From Phycisphaerales bacterium (GTDB taxonomy: Bacteria > Planctomycetota > Phycisphaerae > Phycisphaerales > UBA1924), in assembly GCA_040217175.1 (NCBI GenBank), contig JAVJNT010000002.1:1434001-1498000 (forward strand): a stretch of DNA of 64,000 nucleotides. Direction: 5' to 3'. A program made the translations under genes and the position numbers. This document shows, in pieces, positions 1 through 8,839 of the stretch. The notes under the pieces were generated by a model. That model saw nothing but the letters and a program-made list of their open reading frames with translations, ran no database searches and had not been told where the DNA came from. Position 1 is the stretch's first letter. Every line of letters starts with the position of its first letter.

Positions 1-2
1 AC

Positions 3-281
3 GCCAACAGCCGCTTTGGCGCCCACCAGGCCAGCGGCGAGGCCGAGGCCTTTGACCTTTACGCAAGCCGGTATTGGGCCTTAAGGACGATGTACGAGCG
101 CGAGTACGAAGGCCAGAGCCCGATAGCCGACCCCGACCTGGCGATGATCGACCCCGAAAATTACGACTCGATGAGCTCACCCAGGCTCCGGGGCTTCAAT
201 CTGCCCAAGGACCTGCTCGAGGTGGTCTACGCCGGAGCCGCCGAAGCGTTGCTCGAGAAGTGGTGGGCCGAGCACCCGTAG
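3..281 (+). CDS. C-terminal fragment of an unknown protein (5' end outside window)
   Basis: The reading frame is open from the window edge to a TAG stop and gives about 92 residues, so the true start lies upstream. The fragment is rich in acidic and aromatic residues (FDLYASRYWALRTMYE, then MIDPENYDSMSSPRLRGF) and ends in ALLEKWWAEHP. I see no membrane segment and recognise no motif. An internal ATG at 90 exists, but the open frame and ordinary codon use continue upstream of it, so it is unlikely to be the start. The gene is convergent with the methylisocitrate lyase gene, whose stop codon begins at the next base. Function unknown. Confidence 0.6.
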   Translation, partial: ANSRFGAHQASGEAEAFDLYASRYWALRTMYEREYEGQSPIADPDLAMIDPENYDSMSSPRLRGFNLPKDLLEVVYAGAAEALLEKWWAEHP

Positions 282-1229
282 TTATCTGAACGCCCAGGGC
301 TCTCCGGGCGTGTAGCCGAGCAGGTCGTAGAGCTCTTCCCGCGTCTGCATGGCGTCCAGGCTTGCATCGACGCTGCCGGTCTTGGCAAGTCCAGCCAGCA
401 TCCGGTCGACCGCGCCCATCGCGATGCGCAGCGTCGAGACGGGGAAGATGACCAGGTGGTAGCCCAGCTGCGCGAAGCGATCGCGCGGGATGATCGGTGT
501 CTTGCCGAACTCGGTCATGTTGGCCAGCATGTACGGCGGGCGGCCCGCGCCGCCGACCTCGATCTCGCGCATCGCGCCGGCGAAGGCCTCGAACTCGCCC
601 TCGTCCTTGAGGCCCTCGGGGAAGACCATGCTCGCGCCGGCCCGTACGTACCGGATGGCGCGGTCGATGGCGTCGTCCATGCCGCTCACGCCACGGGCGT
701 CGGTGCGCGCGCAGACGATGAAGTCCGGGTCGCCGCTCTCGAGCGTCGCCCGCGCCGCCCACTCGATCTTGCTCACGGCCTGCTCGACCGGCAGCAGCGT
801 CTTGCCGTCCAGGTGCCCGCAGCGCTTCGGAAACACTTGGTCTTCCAGGTGCAGTCCCGCCGCACCGGCACGCTGGTACTCCATCACCGTCCGGCGGGTC
901 ATCTCCTCTTCGCCGAAGCCGGTGTCGGCGTCGGCGATCACCGGCAGCGCCGCTCCGCCGGCCTCGAGCCTCGAGCCGTCGACCACCTCACGCACGGTGG
1001 CAACGAACCGGTCGAGCGTCAGCAGGCCGACGTCGGGCACGCCCGCGGCCGCGCTCGTGGCCGCGCCGGACACGTACGCCGCCTCGAAGCCGTGCCGCGC
1101 GACGGCCCGGGCGGTCAGGCCGTTGAAGGCCCCCGGCGCCATGACGCAGCCGGCGTTCATGAGGGCTCGGAGGCGGGTCGCGGGCGATGGAGCGGTCGTT
1201 TGTCCGGATTTTGTCATGGTTTCAGTCAT
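282..1229 (-). CDS. prpB: Methylisocitrate lyase (PrpB), ICL/PEP mutase superfamily
   Basis: 315 residues. Members of this family split 2-methylisocitrate into pyruvate and succinate, the last step of the methylcitrate route for propionate. Seen: the catalytic KRCGH motif at residues 135-139 (Cys137), the metal-binding DADTGFG at 100-106, and the barrel start MAPGAFNGLTARAVARHGF. Length is close to the usual 290-310. The start is ATG at 1229; a second ATG at 1217 (MTKSGQ) is possible. The gene stands alone: prpC and prpD are not in the window. Oxaloacetate hydrolase and PEP mutase relatives share the fold, but the Cys motif favours a lyase. A propionate role is an inference. Confidence 0.9.
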   Translation of the reverse strand: MTETMTKSGQTTAPSPATRLRALMNAGCVMAPGAFNGLTARAVARHGFEAAYVSGAATSAAAGVPDVGLLTLDRFVATVREVVDGSRLEAGGAALPVIADADTGFGEEEMTRRTVMEYQRAGAAGLHLEDQVFPKRCGHLDGKTLLPVEQAVSKIEWAARATLESGDPDFIVCARTDARGVSGMDDAIDRAIRYVRAGASMVFPEGLKDEGEFEAFAGAMREIEVGGAGRPPYMLANMTEFGKTPIIPRDRFAQLGYHLVIFPVSTLRIAMGAVDRMLAGLAKTGSVDASLDAMQTREELYDLLGYTPGEPWAFR

Positions 1230-1357
1230 TCTGACATCGTAGGAATGCGGCTTATGACGGTTGGCGCGATTTTTCGGCCTCGGCCATATTGGACTGAACT
1301 CGGGTTTGCGGACGGTCGATCCACTGGGCGAGAGGACACGCCAGACCGGAGCAAGCC

Positions 1358-2506
1358 ATGAGCAGCATCGAAGAACACACCGTGGCCGATGACACCCGCG
1401 AAGACGCCTACGAGGACACCCGAGAGGATGCCTGCGGGGACACCTGCGAAGGGTGCTCGTGCGAGGAGGATGCCATCGCCGGACGCGTCGGGGTCACCGT
1501 CGAGGGTGAGCCCGACGAGGTCGACGCCCTGACGCGCGGCTTGCTCGGCAGCTTCTCGCGATTCATCGAGACCGGCGACGACGAGGACGAGAACGACGGC
1601 CACGACGAAACCCACGTCGACGTCGATGAAGCCGAACCCACGGCCGAGTCCAGCGCTGCCGATCACCAATCCGCCGAGCCGGCGGGGCTTCCACGAGAGG
1701 AGCGGCCCGAAGGCGCGGCGCTCGACGAGGCCCTGGGACGCGTGGAGTCGGCGATGGCGGCGCTGGTCTCGGCCGTTCCAAGCCTCGAAGAGCGACTCAC
1801 CGGCGTCGAGGCCCAGGTGCAAGCGGGTGTTGGCATCGGCGATGGCGTGCCCGAGGGCGTCGATCGCAACGCCGTCGCGGGCCGGCTGAAGGATCGACTC
1901 GCCGACGTCGACCGCGAGTGCAAGCGGCTGGCGAGCGTGCCGATCGAGCGCATCGAAGCGCGCGTCGCGTCGGCCGAGCGATCGCTGGGCCGGCTCATCG
2001 AGCGCGCCGAGACCGTACTCGGTGCATGCGAGGCCCAGCGCGAGGCAGCCGAAGGCGTAGCCGATCGGTTGACCGAACTGGCTGCGGCGCTCGAGCCCTG
2101 GACCGAACTGCTCGACCTGCGCGAGAACGAGGACGGGATGCCCAAGCCACTGGCGGCGCTCCTGCGCATCGCCGGCGCCGAGTTGTCGCGCGAGATGGCC
2201 GGCGTACGCGGCAGCCTCGAGCAGTTCGCCGGCGTACTCGACCTGTCCGGCACCGAGCCTGAGATCGAGCAGATCGAAGCCACCAACGGCGGCGGCGTGC
2301 AGGAGGGAGACATCGTGGCGCCTCAAGGACCAGGCGAGGACGGCTCGCGCAAGCGCAGCCGTCGGAAGAATGGCAAGTCCAGGGCGGTGCGCGTCAAGGG
2401 CGCCGACGCCGAGACGCCGCGTCGTGGCGCCTCCGATCGCCGCTTATCGGCCGAAGCGCGGCTGCGAGCGCGCAGCCGGGCCGAGGGTCGCCCACCGCGG
2501 CGCTAG
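1358..2506 (+). CDS. Unknown acidic coiled-coil protein with basic tail
   Basis: 382 residues with no family I recognise. Three zones are visible. Residues 1-110 are very acidic with a short Cys cluster (GDTCEGCSCEED). Residues about 120-300 are heptad-like and Leu/Ala/Glu/Arg-rich, predicted coiled coil (RLADVDRECKRLA, RVASAERSLGRLIERAE). The last 60 residues are strongly basic (SRKRSRRKNGKSR and an Arg-rich end). There is no signal peptide or membrane helix. The start is supported by GGAG at 1348-1351, six bases before the ATG. A scaffold or DNA/RNA-associated role would suit the layout, but nothing in the sequence proves it. Divergent from prpB. Confidence 0.7.
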   Translation: MSSIEEHTVADDTREDAYEDTREDACGDTCEGCSCEEDAIAGRVGVTVEGEPDEVDALTRGLLGSFSRFIETGDDEDENDGHDETHVDVDEAEPTAESSAADHQSAEPAGLPREERPEGAALDEALGRVESAMAALVSAVPSLEERLTGVEAQVQAGVGIGDGVPEGVDRNAVAGRLKDRLADVDRECKRLASVPIERIEARVASAERSLGRLIERAETVLGACEAQREAAEGVADRLTELAAALEPWTELLDLRENEDGMPKPLAALLRIAGAELSREMAGVRGSLEQFAGVLDLSGTEPEIEQIEATNGGGVQEGDIVAPQGPGEDGSRKRSRRKNGKSRAVRVKGADAETPRRGASDRRLSAEARLRARSRAEGRPPRR

Positions 2507-2573
2507 TCGCGCGCTAGGGTTCATGCGACGACTCGCTCGCGGGCCACGGGCCTGCAAGGGGAGGCCGCCGCCG

Positions 2574-3050
2574 ATGGACCCGATTGGATCGCACACCACC
2601 AGCAGCGTCGAGCCCGGACGCCATGGCTCCGATACGACCACGCGCGTCCCAACGGAAGCCGGCGACGGCTGGGTGCGCATCCGCGTTCGGCCCGAGTACC
2701 TGCCGGCGCGCAGCGATCCAGGCCAGCCCATGCACGTCTTCGGCTACCGCGTGCTCGTCGAATACGACGCGCCCTCCGAAGCCCCTCCCATCCAGCTCGT
2801 TGACCGCCAGTGGCGCATCATCGACGCGCACGGCGTCGACGAGGTCGTGCGGGGCGAAGGCCTCGTGGGCCAGCAGCCCATCCTCAGGCCCGGCGGCCAC
2901 TTCGAGTATGCCAGCTACTGCCCGCTCCGCTCGAGCTGGGGCACGATGGAGGGTCGGTACGGCCTGGTCACGCTCGATCGGTCAGACGAGCCGACCGCTC
3001 GGCACGAGGTCGAGGTCGACCGCTTCTTCATCGTCGCCGAGTCCGAGTGA
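2574..3050 (+). CDS. apaG: ApaG-like protein (DUF525)
   Basis: 158 residues. The ApaG fold is a small beta-sandwich; the family is linked to Co2+/Mg2+ resistance and diadenosine-tetraphosphate metabolism in enterobacteria, and its biochemical role is still unclear. Seen: YRVLVEYDAP, LVDRQWRIIDAHG, EGLVGQQPILRPGGHFEY and the GTMEGRYGLV segment, all in family order. The frame is open further upstream (ATG at 2523), but AGGGGAGG just before 2574 sets the start there. It is convergent with kynU, the stops being only 11 bases apart. The N-terminal 35 residues are a low-complexity lead-in. Confidence 0.85.
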   Translation: MDPIGSHTTSSVEPGRHGSDTTTRVPTEAGDGWVRIRVRPEYLPARSDPGQPMHVFGYRVLVEYDAPSEAPPIQLVDRQWRIIDAHGVDEVVRGEGLVGQQPILRPGGHFEYASYCPLRSSWGTMEGRYGLVTLDRSDEPTARHEVEVDRFFIVAESE

Positions 3051-3061
3051 CCCAAAAGAGA

Positions 3062-4345
3062 TCAGGCGTTCGCCGGCGATGTCACGCGCGCGATGGTGGT
3101 CGCCGCACGCGCCACGTCCTCGAACGTGTTGTACAGGGGCACGGGCGCAAGACGGATGACGTCCGGCTCGCGGAAGTCAGCGACCACGCCGTGCTGCTGC
3201 AGCGCTTCGCGGATGTCTCTGGCCCGGTCGCCGAACGAGATCGAGAGCTGGCAGCCGCGCTGATCCGGGTCGTCGGGCGTGATGATGCGGGCTGCAGGCG
3301 CGATGGCGGTGATCGATCGCTCCAGGAAGCCGGTGAGCGCCAGGCTCTTCTCGCGGAGCGCCGACATGCCCACGCGGTCAAAGATCTCCAGCGACGCGGC
3401 GAGTGGGGCCATCGCGAGGATCGGCGGGTTGCAGAGCTGCCAGCCGTCGGCGCCCTCGCGGGGCACGAAGCCGCTCTCCATCTTGAAGCGTGTGGTCGGG
3501 TCGTTGCCCCACCAGCCGGCCAGGCGTGGGATGCCGGCGTTCCTGGCGTGCCGTTCGTGCACGAAGCAACCGGCGATCGCCCCCGGGCCGGCGTTGCAGT
3601 ACTTGTAGCTGCACCATACGGCAAAGTCGGCCCCGCAGTCGTGCAGCTGCAGCGGCACGTTGCCCGCCGCGTGCGCGCAGTCCCAGCCGACCCGCGCCCC
3701 AGCCCGGTGCCCCGCCTCGGTGATGGCGGGCATGTCGAACCACTGGCCCGTGCGATACTGCACGCCGGCGAGCATGACGAGCGCCAGCGTGTCACCCGCG
3801 TCCTCGATCGCGCCGACGACGTCGTCGGTCCGCAGGGTGTCCTCGCCCTGGCGAGGGCGCAGGCGGATGATGTTGGTCTTGGCATCGAGCCCGCGATGAT
3901 GGACGTGGCTCTCCACCGCGTAGTCGTCGCTCGGGAAGAGCGCGTCTTCCACCATGATCTTCGTACGCTCGCCCTGCGGCTGGTAGAAGCTGGCCATCAT
4001 CAGGTGAAGGTTGGCCGTCAGGCCGTTCATCATGACGACCTCCCCCGGCTGAGCGCCGACCAACCTCGCTCCCGTCTCGCGGAAGCGTTCGTGGTAGCTG
4101 AACCAGGGGTGCTTCCCATTGAGGTGCGCATCGACGCCGAGGGTCGCCCAGTCGTCGAGTTCCTGCGTCACCGCGTCGCGAGCACTCAGGGGCATGAGTC
4201 CCAGCGAGTTGCCGGTGAAGTAGGCAACGTCGTTACCCGAATCGTCCTTGGGGATCGCGAACAGCGAACGCTCACGCTTCAGCGGATCCGACGCGTCGAG
4301 CTTCCGGGCCTCATCGAACAAGCCGTCGTGGTGGGCTTCGCTCAC
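3062..4345 (-). CDS. kynU: Kynureninase
   Basis: 427 residues, PLP-dependent fold type I. It cleaves kynurenine or 3-hydroxykynurenine to anthranilate or 3-hydroxyanthranilate and alanine. Seen: the PLP lysine (Lys248) in WCSYKYCNAGPGA, the phosphate and ring-binding WDCAHAAGN at 221-229 (Asp222), YFTGNSLGL near the N terminus and the SISFGDRARDI C-terminal domain. The start is a GTG that overlaps the stop of the ACMSD gene by four bases (GTGA), so the two are translationally coupled. Together they cover two steps of oxidative tryptophan breakdown; tryptophan dioxygenase, formamidase, kynurenine monooxygenase and 3-hydroxyanthranilate dioxygenase are absent here. Confidence 0.93.
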   Translation of the reverse strand: MSEAHHDGLFDEARKLDASDPLKRERSLFAIPKDDSGNDVAYFTGNSLGLMPLSARDAVTQELDDWATLGVDAHLNGKHPWFSYHERFRETGARLVGAQPGEVVMMNGLTANLHLMMASFYQPQGERTKIMVEDALFPSDDYAVESHVHHRGLDAKTNIIRLRPRQGEDTLRTDDVVGAIEDAGDTLALVMLAGVQYRTGQWFDMPAITEAGHRAGARVGWDCAHAAGNVPLQLHDCGADFAVWCSYKYCNAGPGAIAGCFVHERHARNAGIPRLAGWWGNDPTTRFKMESGFVPREGADGWQLCNPPILAMAPLAASLEIFDRVGMSALREKSLALTGFLERSITAIAPAARIITPDDPDQRGCQLSISFGDRARDIREALQQHGVVADFREPDVIRLAPVPLYNTFEDVARAATTIARVTSPANA

Positions 4346-5475
4346 TTGCCGGTCTCCGCGGGAAAGGTCGCCGGCCGCTCGCGCGCCGCCTTGCGTTCTT
4401 CGAGCAACCCCGGGAATCGCTCGGCCTCCATGCCCAGGAACTCAAGGGCCGAGCCGCTCAGCAATTGCCGCTTGGTCTTGTCGGTCAGGTCGTACATCGA
4501 GTCGACCATGGCGCCGGGCCGGGCTTCGCCCAGCGGGAACGGATAGTCGCTGCCGAGTGCTACGCGACGCTCGTCCATCATCGCGACCAGGTACCGAAGC
4601 GCGTTGCGGCTGTACACCGCAGAGTCGACCCAGAACCGCGCGGGCTGGCCGTAGTCGGCCAGGTAGCTCCACGGATTCTGCGCACAATCGACGGCCACGA
4701 TGTCGGGCCGGCTGTTGTACCCATGCTCGATGCGGCCGATGGTGTAGGGGAACGAGCCGCCGCCGTGCGCGAAGCACACGCGAAGATCGGGCAGGCGGTC
4801 GAACACCCCGCCGAAGACCATCGCGCACACGGCCCGCGCCGTCTCGGCGGGCATGCCCACCAGCCATGGCAGCCAGTACTTGCCCATCTGGTCGCGGCCC
4901 ATCATGTCCCACGGGTGCACGAGGATCGAGGCACCCAGGTCTTGGCATGCGGCGAACACGTCCAGCAGCGCCGGCTCCCACAGGTTCCAGTCGGGCGCGC
5001 CGGGCCGTTCGATGTGGCTGCCGATCTGGATGCCGGCCATGCCCAGGTCCTTCATGCACCGCTCGAGCTCGGCGATCGCGAGCTTGGGGTCCTGCATCGG
5101 CAGCGTGCCGAGTGCGATGAACCGGTCGGGGTGCTCGCGACATCGCTCGGCCAGATCGTCATTGAGGTACCGCGACACTTCCAACGCGTCCTCGGCCTTC
5201 GCCCAATACCCGAACATCACGGGCACCGTCGAGACCACCTGCACCTGCACGTTGTGCAGCTCCATGTCCTTCAGGCGAGGCTCGGCGTGCAGGCAATTCG
5301 GCTTCACGTCGCGGAAGAACGTGCCGTCGATCGACATCCGGGCCCCGCCGGCGAATTGGCCCGGGTCGTCGCTGGGGATCGGCGTCAGGTTCACCCACCC
5401 CCCATAGCCGAACTTGGCGGCGTAGTCGGGGATGGTGGCGGGCAGCATGTGGGTGTGCAGGTCGATCTTGAACAT
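4342..5475 (-). CDS. 2-amino-3-carboxymuconate-6-semialdehyde decarboxylase (ACMSD-like amidohydrolase)
   Basis: 377 residues, amidohydrolase superfamily. ACMSD decarboxylates the ring-opened product of 3-hydroxyanthranilate and diverts it from quinolinate and NAD. Seen: the metal-binding HxH at His7/His9 (DLHTHMLP), ILVHPWDMMG, FAHGGGSFPYTIGRI and GSDYPFPLGE near residue 308, all typical of ACMSD. The open frame extends to 5772, but the family-typical start MFKIDLHTH is the ATG at 5475. A TACACT hexamer on the minus strand (5484-5489) lies 8 nt before this ATG and could be a -10 box. First gene of the operon with kynU. A gamma-resorcylate-type decarboxylase is the main alternative, but the kynU coupling favours ACMSD. 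Confidence 0.88.
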   Translation of the reverse strand: MFKIDLHTHMLPATIPDYAAKFGYGGWVNLTPIPSDDPGQFAGGARMSIDGTFFRDVKPNCLHAEPRLKDMELHNVQVQVVSTVPVMFGYWAKAEDALEVSRYLNDDLAERCREHPDRFIALGTLPMQDPKLAIAELERCMKDLGMAGIQIGSHIERPGAPDWNLWEPALLDVFAACQDLGASILVHPWDMMGRDQMGKYWLPWLVGMPAETARAVCAMVFGGVFDRLPDLRVCFAHGGGSFPYTIGRIEHGYNSRPDIVAVDCAQNPWSYLADYGQPARFWVDSAVYSRNALRYLVAMMDERRVALGSDYPFPLGEARPGAMVDSMYDLTDKTKRQLLSGSALEFLGMEAERFPGLLEERKAARERPATFPAETGK

Positions 5476-5555
5476 GACAGGGCAGTGTATGGGGAGCGGG
5501 CGGAGCACGACGCATCGAAGCCCCGGCATCGGCACCCTGCGCCCGGCACATCCCC

Positions 5556-5584
5556 TTGCGTCGCCGCCAGGTTTCTGGTATGCT
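5556..5584 (+). promoter_or_regulatory. Sigma70-like promoter candidate for the PEP-CTERM-like gene
   Basis: TTGCGT (5556-5561), a 17-bp spacer and TATGCT (5579-5584), ending 48 bases before the ATG of the secreted protein. Recognised by eye; no start site is proven. Confidence 0.5.
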
Positions 5585-5632
5585 GGACCGATCGGCCTCT
5601 TTGAAGCTCCGGCCAGCACGAGGAGAAAGATC

Positions 5633-6229
5633 ATGACGCTCGCGACCCGATACGCCTCGGCCACGCTGGCCCTCGTCGGCCTCGCCGCGACCGCCCCGGG
5701 CGACTTGGCCCAAGCCATCCACATCGACATCGCCAACCCGACGCTGATGCCCGGCGAGACTACGGCCATCACGCTCCTGGCCAGCTTCCCCGCCGGCGAT
5801 TACGCCATGGGCGGCGTCGCCGTCGACGTCGTGGCCAACGTCCTGCAGGGCGACCTCTCGAACCCGACGCTCGTGCGCCCAAGGGACGGGCCCGGCACTC
5901 GCCCGGGCACGGCCGGGCCCGATGGCATCTCGGACATCCTCGCCGGGCAAATCCACTTCCCGATCGCGGGCATCATCGCAGACCCGGAGAACCCAATCGC
6001 CTTCCACACGTTCGAGTTCACCTGGGATGGCACGCTCTCGGGCCGCGTGCTGCTGGACATCGAGACGCGGACCCGACGATTCGACGTCTACCTCGACCGC
6101 GATACGCCAAGGAGCGAATCGCGGCTGGACGACCTCATCGAGGCTCACGCGGTGATCGTCGTGCCGGCGCCTTCCGGCGCGATCGTACTGGGGATCGGCG
6201 CGCTCGCGCTCGGTCGGCGGCGGAGGTAG
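5633..6229 (+). CDS. Secreted protein with PEP-CTERM-like sorting tail
   Basis: 198 residues. The N terminus is a signal peptide (MTLATRYASATLALVGLAA...). The mature part is a beta-rich, cohesin-like stretch starting IDIANPTLMPGETTAITL and continuing with MGGVAVDVVANVL and FHTFEFTWDG. It ends in VVPAPSGAIVLGIGALALG plus four Arg, the layout of PEP-CTERM signals: motif, hydrophobic helix, basic end. In that system a sorting enzyme, exosortase, processes the tail; none is encoded here. The start is the ATG preceded by GAGGAGAAAG; longer in-frame starts upstream lack a signal peptide. Ligand and role are unknown. Confidence 0.75.
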   Translation: MTLATRYASATLALVGLAATAPGDLAQAIHIDIANPTLMPGETTAITLLASFPAGDYAMGGVAVDVVANVLQGDLSNPTLVRPRDGPGTRPGTAGPDGISDILAGQIHFPIAGIIADPENPIAFHTFEFTWDGTLSGRVLLDIETRTRRFDVYLDRDTPRSESRLDDLIEAHAVIVVPAPSGAIVLGIGALALGRRRR

Positions 6230-6263
6230 CAGTCGTCGCGTTCGGCCGCCTCGTCGCCGCCGC

Positions 6264-7640
6264 TCAGCATCCCGCCGCGAATTCGTTCTGGAACACCAGG
6301 AAGTCGAAGATCGTCAGCCGACCATCGCCGTCGAAGTCGGCCGCGAGCTCGCCGGCGTCGAACAGGTTCTGGAACACCAGGAAGTCAAACAGGTTCAACA
6401 CTCCGTCGGGAAAGACGTCAGCGCGGCAGTCTCCGAGGCAGCCGTCGAGCCGCGCGATGAAATTCACCGTAACGCCGTCGATCTCCATGAAGCTCCCGCC
6501 GGCGATGAGCTCGGGCCCGTCCCCCGCGTCGAACACTGCCAGCTCGAACACGGCATTGTCGAGCCCGTCGCCCACGGCGGCCCACCGCTGCCCATCCCAC
6601 GTCGCGAGGTTGTTCGCCGGTCCGGTCTCGATCGCGTCGAAGTAGCCGCCAACGTAGAGCAATGCCCCGCCGCCCCGGTCGTGCACGGCCATCGTCTGCA
6701 CGGTGCGCAGCGTGGGCGACCAGCCCGGCACACCCGCCCCGACGGCCGACCATCGCGTGCCATCCCACCGCGCGATGTTGATCAACTGCTCGGCGCTGCC
6801 GCCGCCGGGGCGATCGAACTTGCCGCCGGCGTACAGCGCCGGACCGGTCCCGTCGTCGTAAATCTCCAGCGCGATCACGGCCGGTCGCCCGTCGAAGCTC
6901 GTCAGGCCCGTGCCAACCGGTGTCCACCGGACGCCGTCCCACTTCGCAATGTTGAACGCGGTTTCGCTCCCGGCGGTCGAGAAGCGCCCGGCGGCGTACA
7001 GCGCGGGCCCCGAGCCGTCGTCGAAGACCTCGAGCGCAAACACCGAGCCGAGGATGCCGCCGCCGACGTCCGACCACGCGTCGCCGTCCCACCTGGCGAT
7101 GTTTTGAACCGGCATGCCGCCCGCGGTCTCGATGACGCCGCCGACGTAGAGGGCCTCGCCCGTGCCATCATCGAAGGTCGCCAGCGAAAGAGCAGGACCA
7201 CCGTCGGTGTCGAGCCCGCCGCCGACGGGCTCCCAGCCGCTCGCACGCGTCCATCGGGCGATCTTCTCGGCCGGCTCACCGCCTGCCTGGAAGAAGTCGC
7301 CCGCCGCATACAGGGCCGGTCCGGATCCATCGTCGAAGCTCGAGAGCGCGTTCGGTCCGCTAAAGAAGGTCCCGCCGTCGAGGTCCGACCACTGGGTGCC
7401 GTCCCACCGTGCGATGCCAAGGGCGCGGACGCCGCCCGCTCGCTGGAAGTCGCCCGCAACGTACAAGGCCTCGCCCGTGCCATCGTCGAACACGTGCATC
7501 GCCCGGGGCGAGGGATCGAAGCCCTCGGTCAGACCGGCGCCTAGGGGCGCCCAGCGGCAGTCCTGCGCCTGCACGACGGCGGCCGTCGCAACGACGACAC
7601 ACAAGAGCGACGGACCCACGGAACAATCTCTTGGCGTCAT
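6264..7640 (-). CDS. Secreted repeat protein with GC-type dockerin-like C-terminus
   Basis: 458 residues: signal peptide, then about eight repeats of roughly 45 residues, each with NIARWDGxxW, VGxGL and YDDGTGPALYAGG elements, as expected for blades of a beta-propeller-like domain. The end holds two calcium-loop units ([20 protein letters not shown] and DFDGDGRLTIFDFLVFQNEF) and the terminal Gly-Cys. The start chosen is the ATG at 7640, preceded by GGAGGTGG; the frame is open to 7670. The same C-terminal module occurs at 17851-18537 and 49773-50567, so it is a shared sorting or attachment device. The binding target of the propeller is unknown. Divergent from the next secreted gene. Confidence 0.8.
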   Translation of the reverse strand: MTPRDCSVGPSLLCVVVATAAVVQAQDCRWAPLGAGLTEGFDPSPRAMHVFDDGTGEALYVAGDFQRAGGVRALGIARWDGTQWSDLDGGTFFSGPNALSSFDDGSGPALYAAGDFFQAGGEPAEKIARWTRASGWEPVGGGLDTDGGPALSLATFDDGTGEALYVGGVIETAGGMPVQNIARWDGDAWSDVGGGILGSVFALEVFDDGSGPALYAAGRFSTAGSETAFNIAKWDGVRWTPVGTGLTSFDGRPAVIALEIYDDGTGPALYAGGKFDRPGGGSAEQLINIARWDGTRWSAVGAGVPGWSPTLRTVQTMAVHDRGGGALLYVGGYFDAIETGPANNLATWDGQRWAAVGDGLDNAVFELAVFDAGDGPELIAGGSFMEIDGVTVNFIARLDGCLGDCRADVFPDGVLNLFDFLVFQNLFDAGELAADFDGDGRLTIFDFLVFQNEFAAGC

Positions 7641-7846
7641 GGCATGCCACCTCCGTGCACAATGTACCACGGATCGGGCCGAATCGTCGCAAGAACTCCG
7701 TCGAGATCATCGCCAGCCGCCGGTGGGCTACGTACGGGTCACCGCCCGGTCACAAGCCGGCCAGCAGATGAAAGAACGCCCTCGCCGAGCGCGTCTCTCC
7801 GAGTATGCTGAACGATGACATCGACTCCAATCGTGGGAGGCACGCC

Positions 7847-8839
7847 ATGCAGCGGATCATCGCCGTCGTCGTCGCAGGAGGCTTGGGCCTTGCTGTACTG
7901 GGGCTCGGGCAAGACGCCGCCGATCGGACGAACCTTGCCCCGCCCGTCGAGATCGGCGGCTCTCGCCTCCAGATCGAGAGCCTCTCGGCCAATGTCAAAG
8001 TCGTGGGCTTGCCCAACCCCTCGCCGGGCGTGTCGCGCTCGCTGACCATCAATGGCAAGATCACGCCGCTGGCTGCGCCCGCCGCCGGCGATACACCCGG
8101 CGACCAACCCACCGGCTCAACCGCCGTGGTCTGGGCCGAAGTCGTTTCGCTGAAGGGAGACGGCCGCGACGTCGAGGTGAGCGATTCTCGCCGACGCTCG
8201 CCCCAGGGCATCGTCCGCGAGCGCCAGCAGATGGGCCAACTGCTCCTGGGCAATCCGAATGCCTTCTTCCAGTCGCACCCGCACCTGCCGCCCGAGCAAC
8301 TCGCCGCCATCCGTGGCATCTCCAGCACCTTCAGCGCCCACGCGCAACTCGAAGCCGTTCCCGACTACATCGACCGCATGGTGGTAAACCTCGACGTCGT
8401 GCACGCCAGCACGGTGCAGCGCTTCAGCATGCCGCTCGAGGCGATGTCCGAACACAAGGAACTCGTGCCCGGCGTTCGCTTCCTGGTCCGCAACGTTGAC
8501 GACCGCGACGTCAACGGCACGAAGTACCTGCGCGTGAGCCTCGAGTACTTCATCGATCGCGTGAATGCAGGCGATGCAGACGAGGCCAGCCTCGAGACCA
8601 CGCCGCTGGTGCCCGTCGTCGCCATCCGCGATGCCAACGGCCACGTCCTGAGCATCCTGAGTCGCGCCCAAGAGACCGAAACACGCGACCAGTTCATCGT
8701 GTCCGTGCCGGACCTGAACGTCGCGTTCAATCCACGCGTCAAGCCGCCGCTGCGCGTCGAGGTCATCGTGGTGCACGGCCTGGAACGCCGTGACGTCGAG
8801 ATGGTGGTCGAGGGCGTCGCGCTCGCGGGCGGCGAGTAA
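7847..8839 (+). CDS. Unknown secreted protein
   Basis: 330 residues starting with a signal peptide (MQRIIAVVVAGGLGLAVLGLGQ). The start is the ATG at 7847, six bases after TGGGAGG; an earlier in-frame ATG at 7805 would put 14 polar residues before the signal. The mature protein alternates beta-strand-like stretches (LQIESLSANVKVVGLPNP, LRVEVIVVHGLERRDVEMVV) with a central helix-rich part (RERQQMGQLLLGNPNAFF). No cysteine pairs, dockerin or PEP-CTERM tail are visible. A TATGCT hexamer at 7804-7809 could be a -10 box but has no convincing -35. Its stop abuts the stop of the convergent permease gene. No family recognised. Confidence 0.65.
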   Translation: MQRIIAVVVAGGLGLAVLGLGQDAADRTNLAPPVEIGGSRLQIESLSANVKVVGLPNPSPGVSRSLTINGKITPLAAPAAGDTPGDQPTGSTAVVWAEVVSLKGDGRDVEVSDSRRRSPQGIVRERQQMGQLLLGNPNAFFQSHPHLPPEQLAAIRGISSTFSAHAQLEAVPDYIDRMVVNLDVVHASTVQRFSMPLEAMSEHKELVPGVRFLVRNVDDRDVNGTKYLRVSLEYFIDRVNAGDADEASLETTPLVPVVAIRDANGHVLSILSRAQETETRDQFIVSVPDLNVAFNPRVKPPLRVEVIVVHGLERRDVEMVVEGVALAGGE

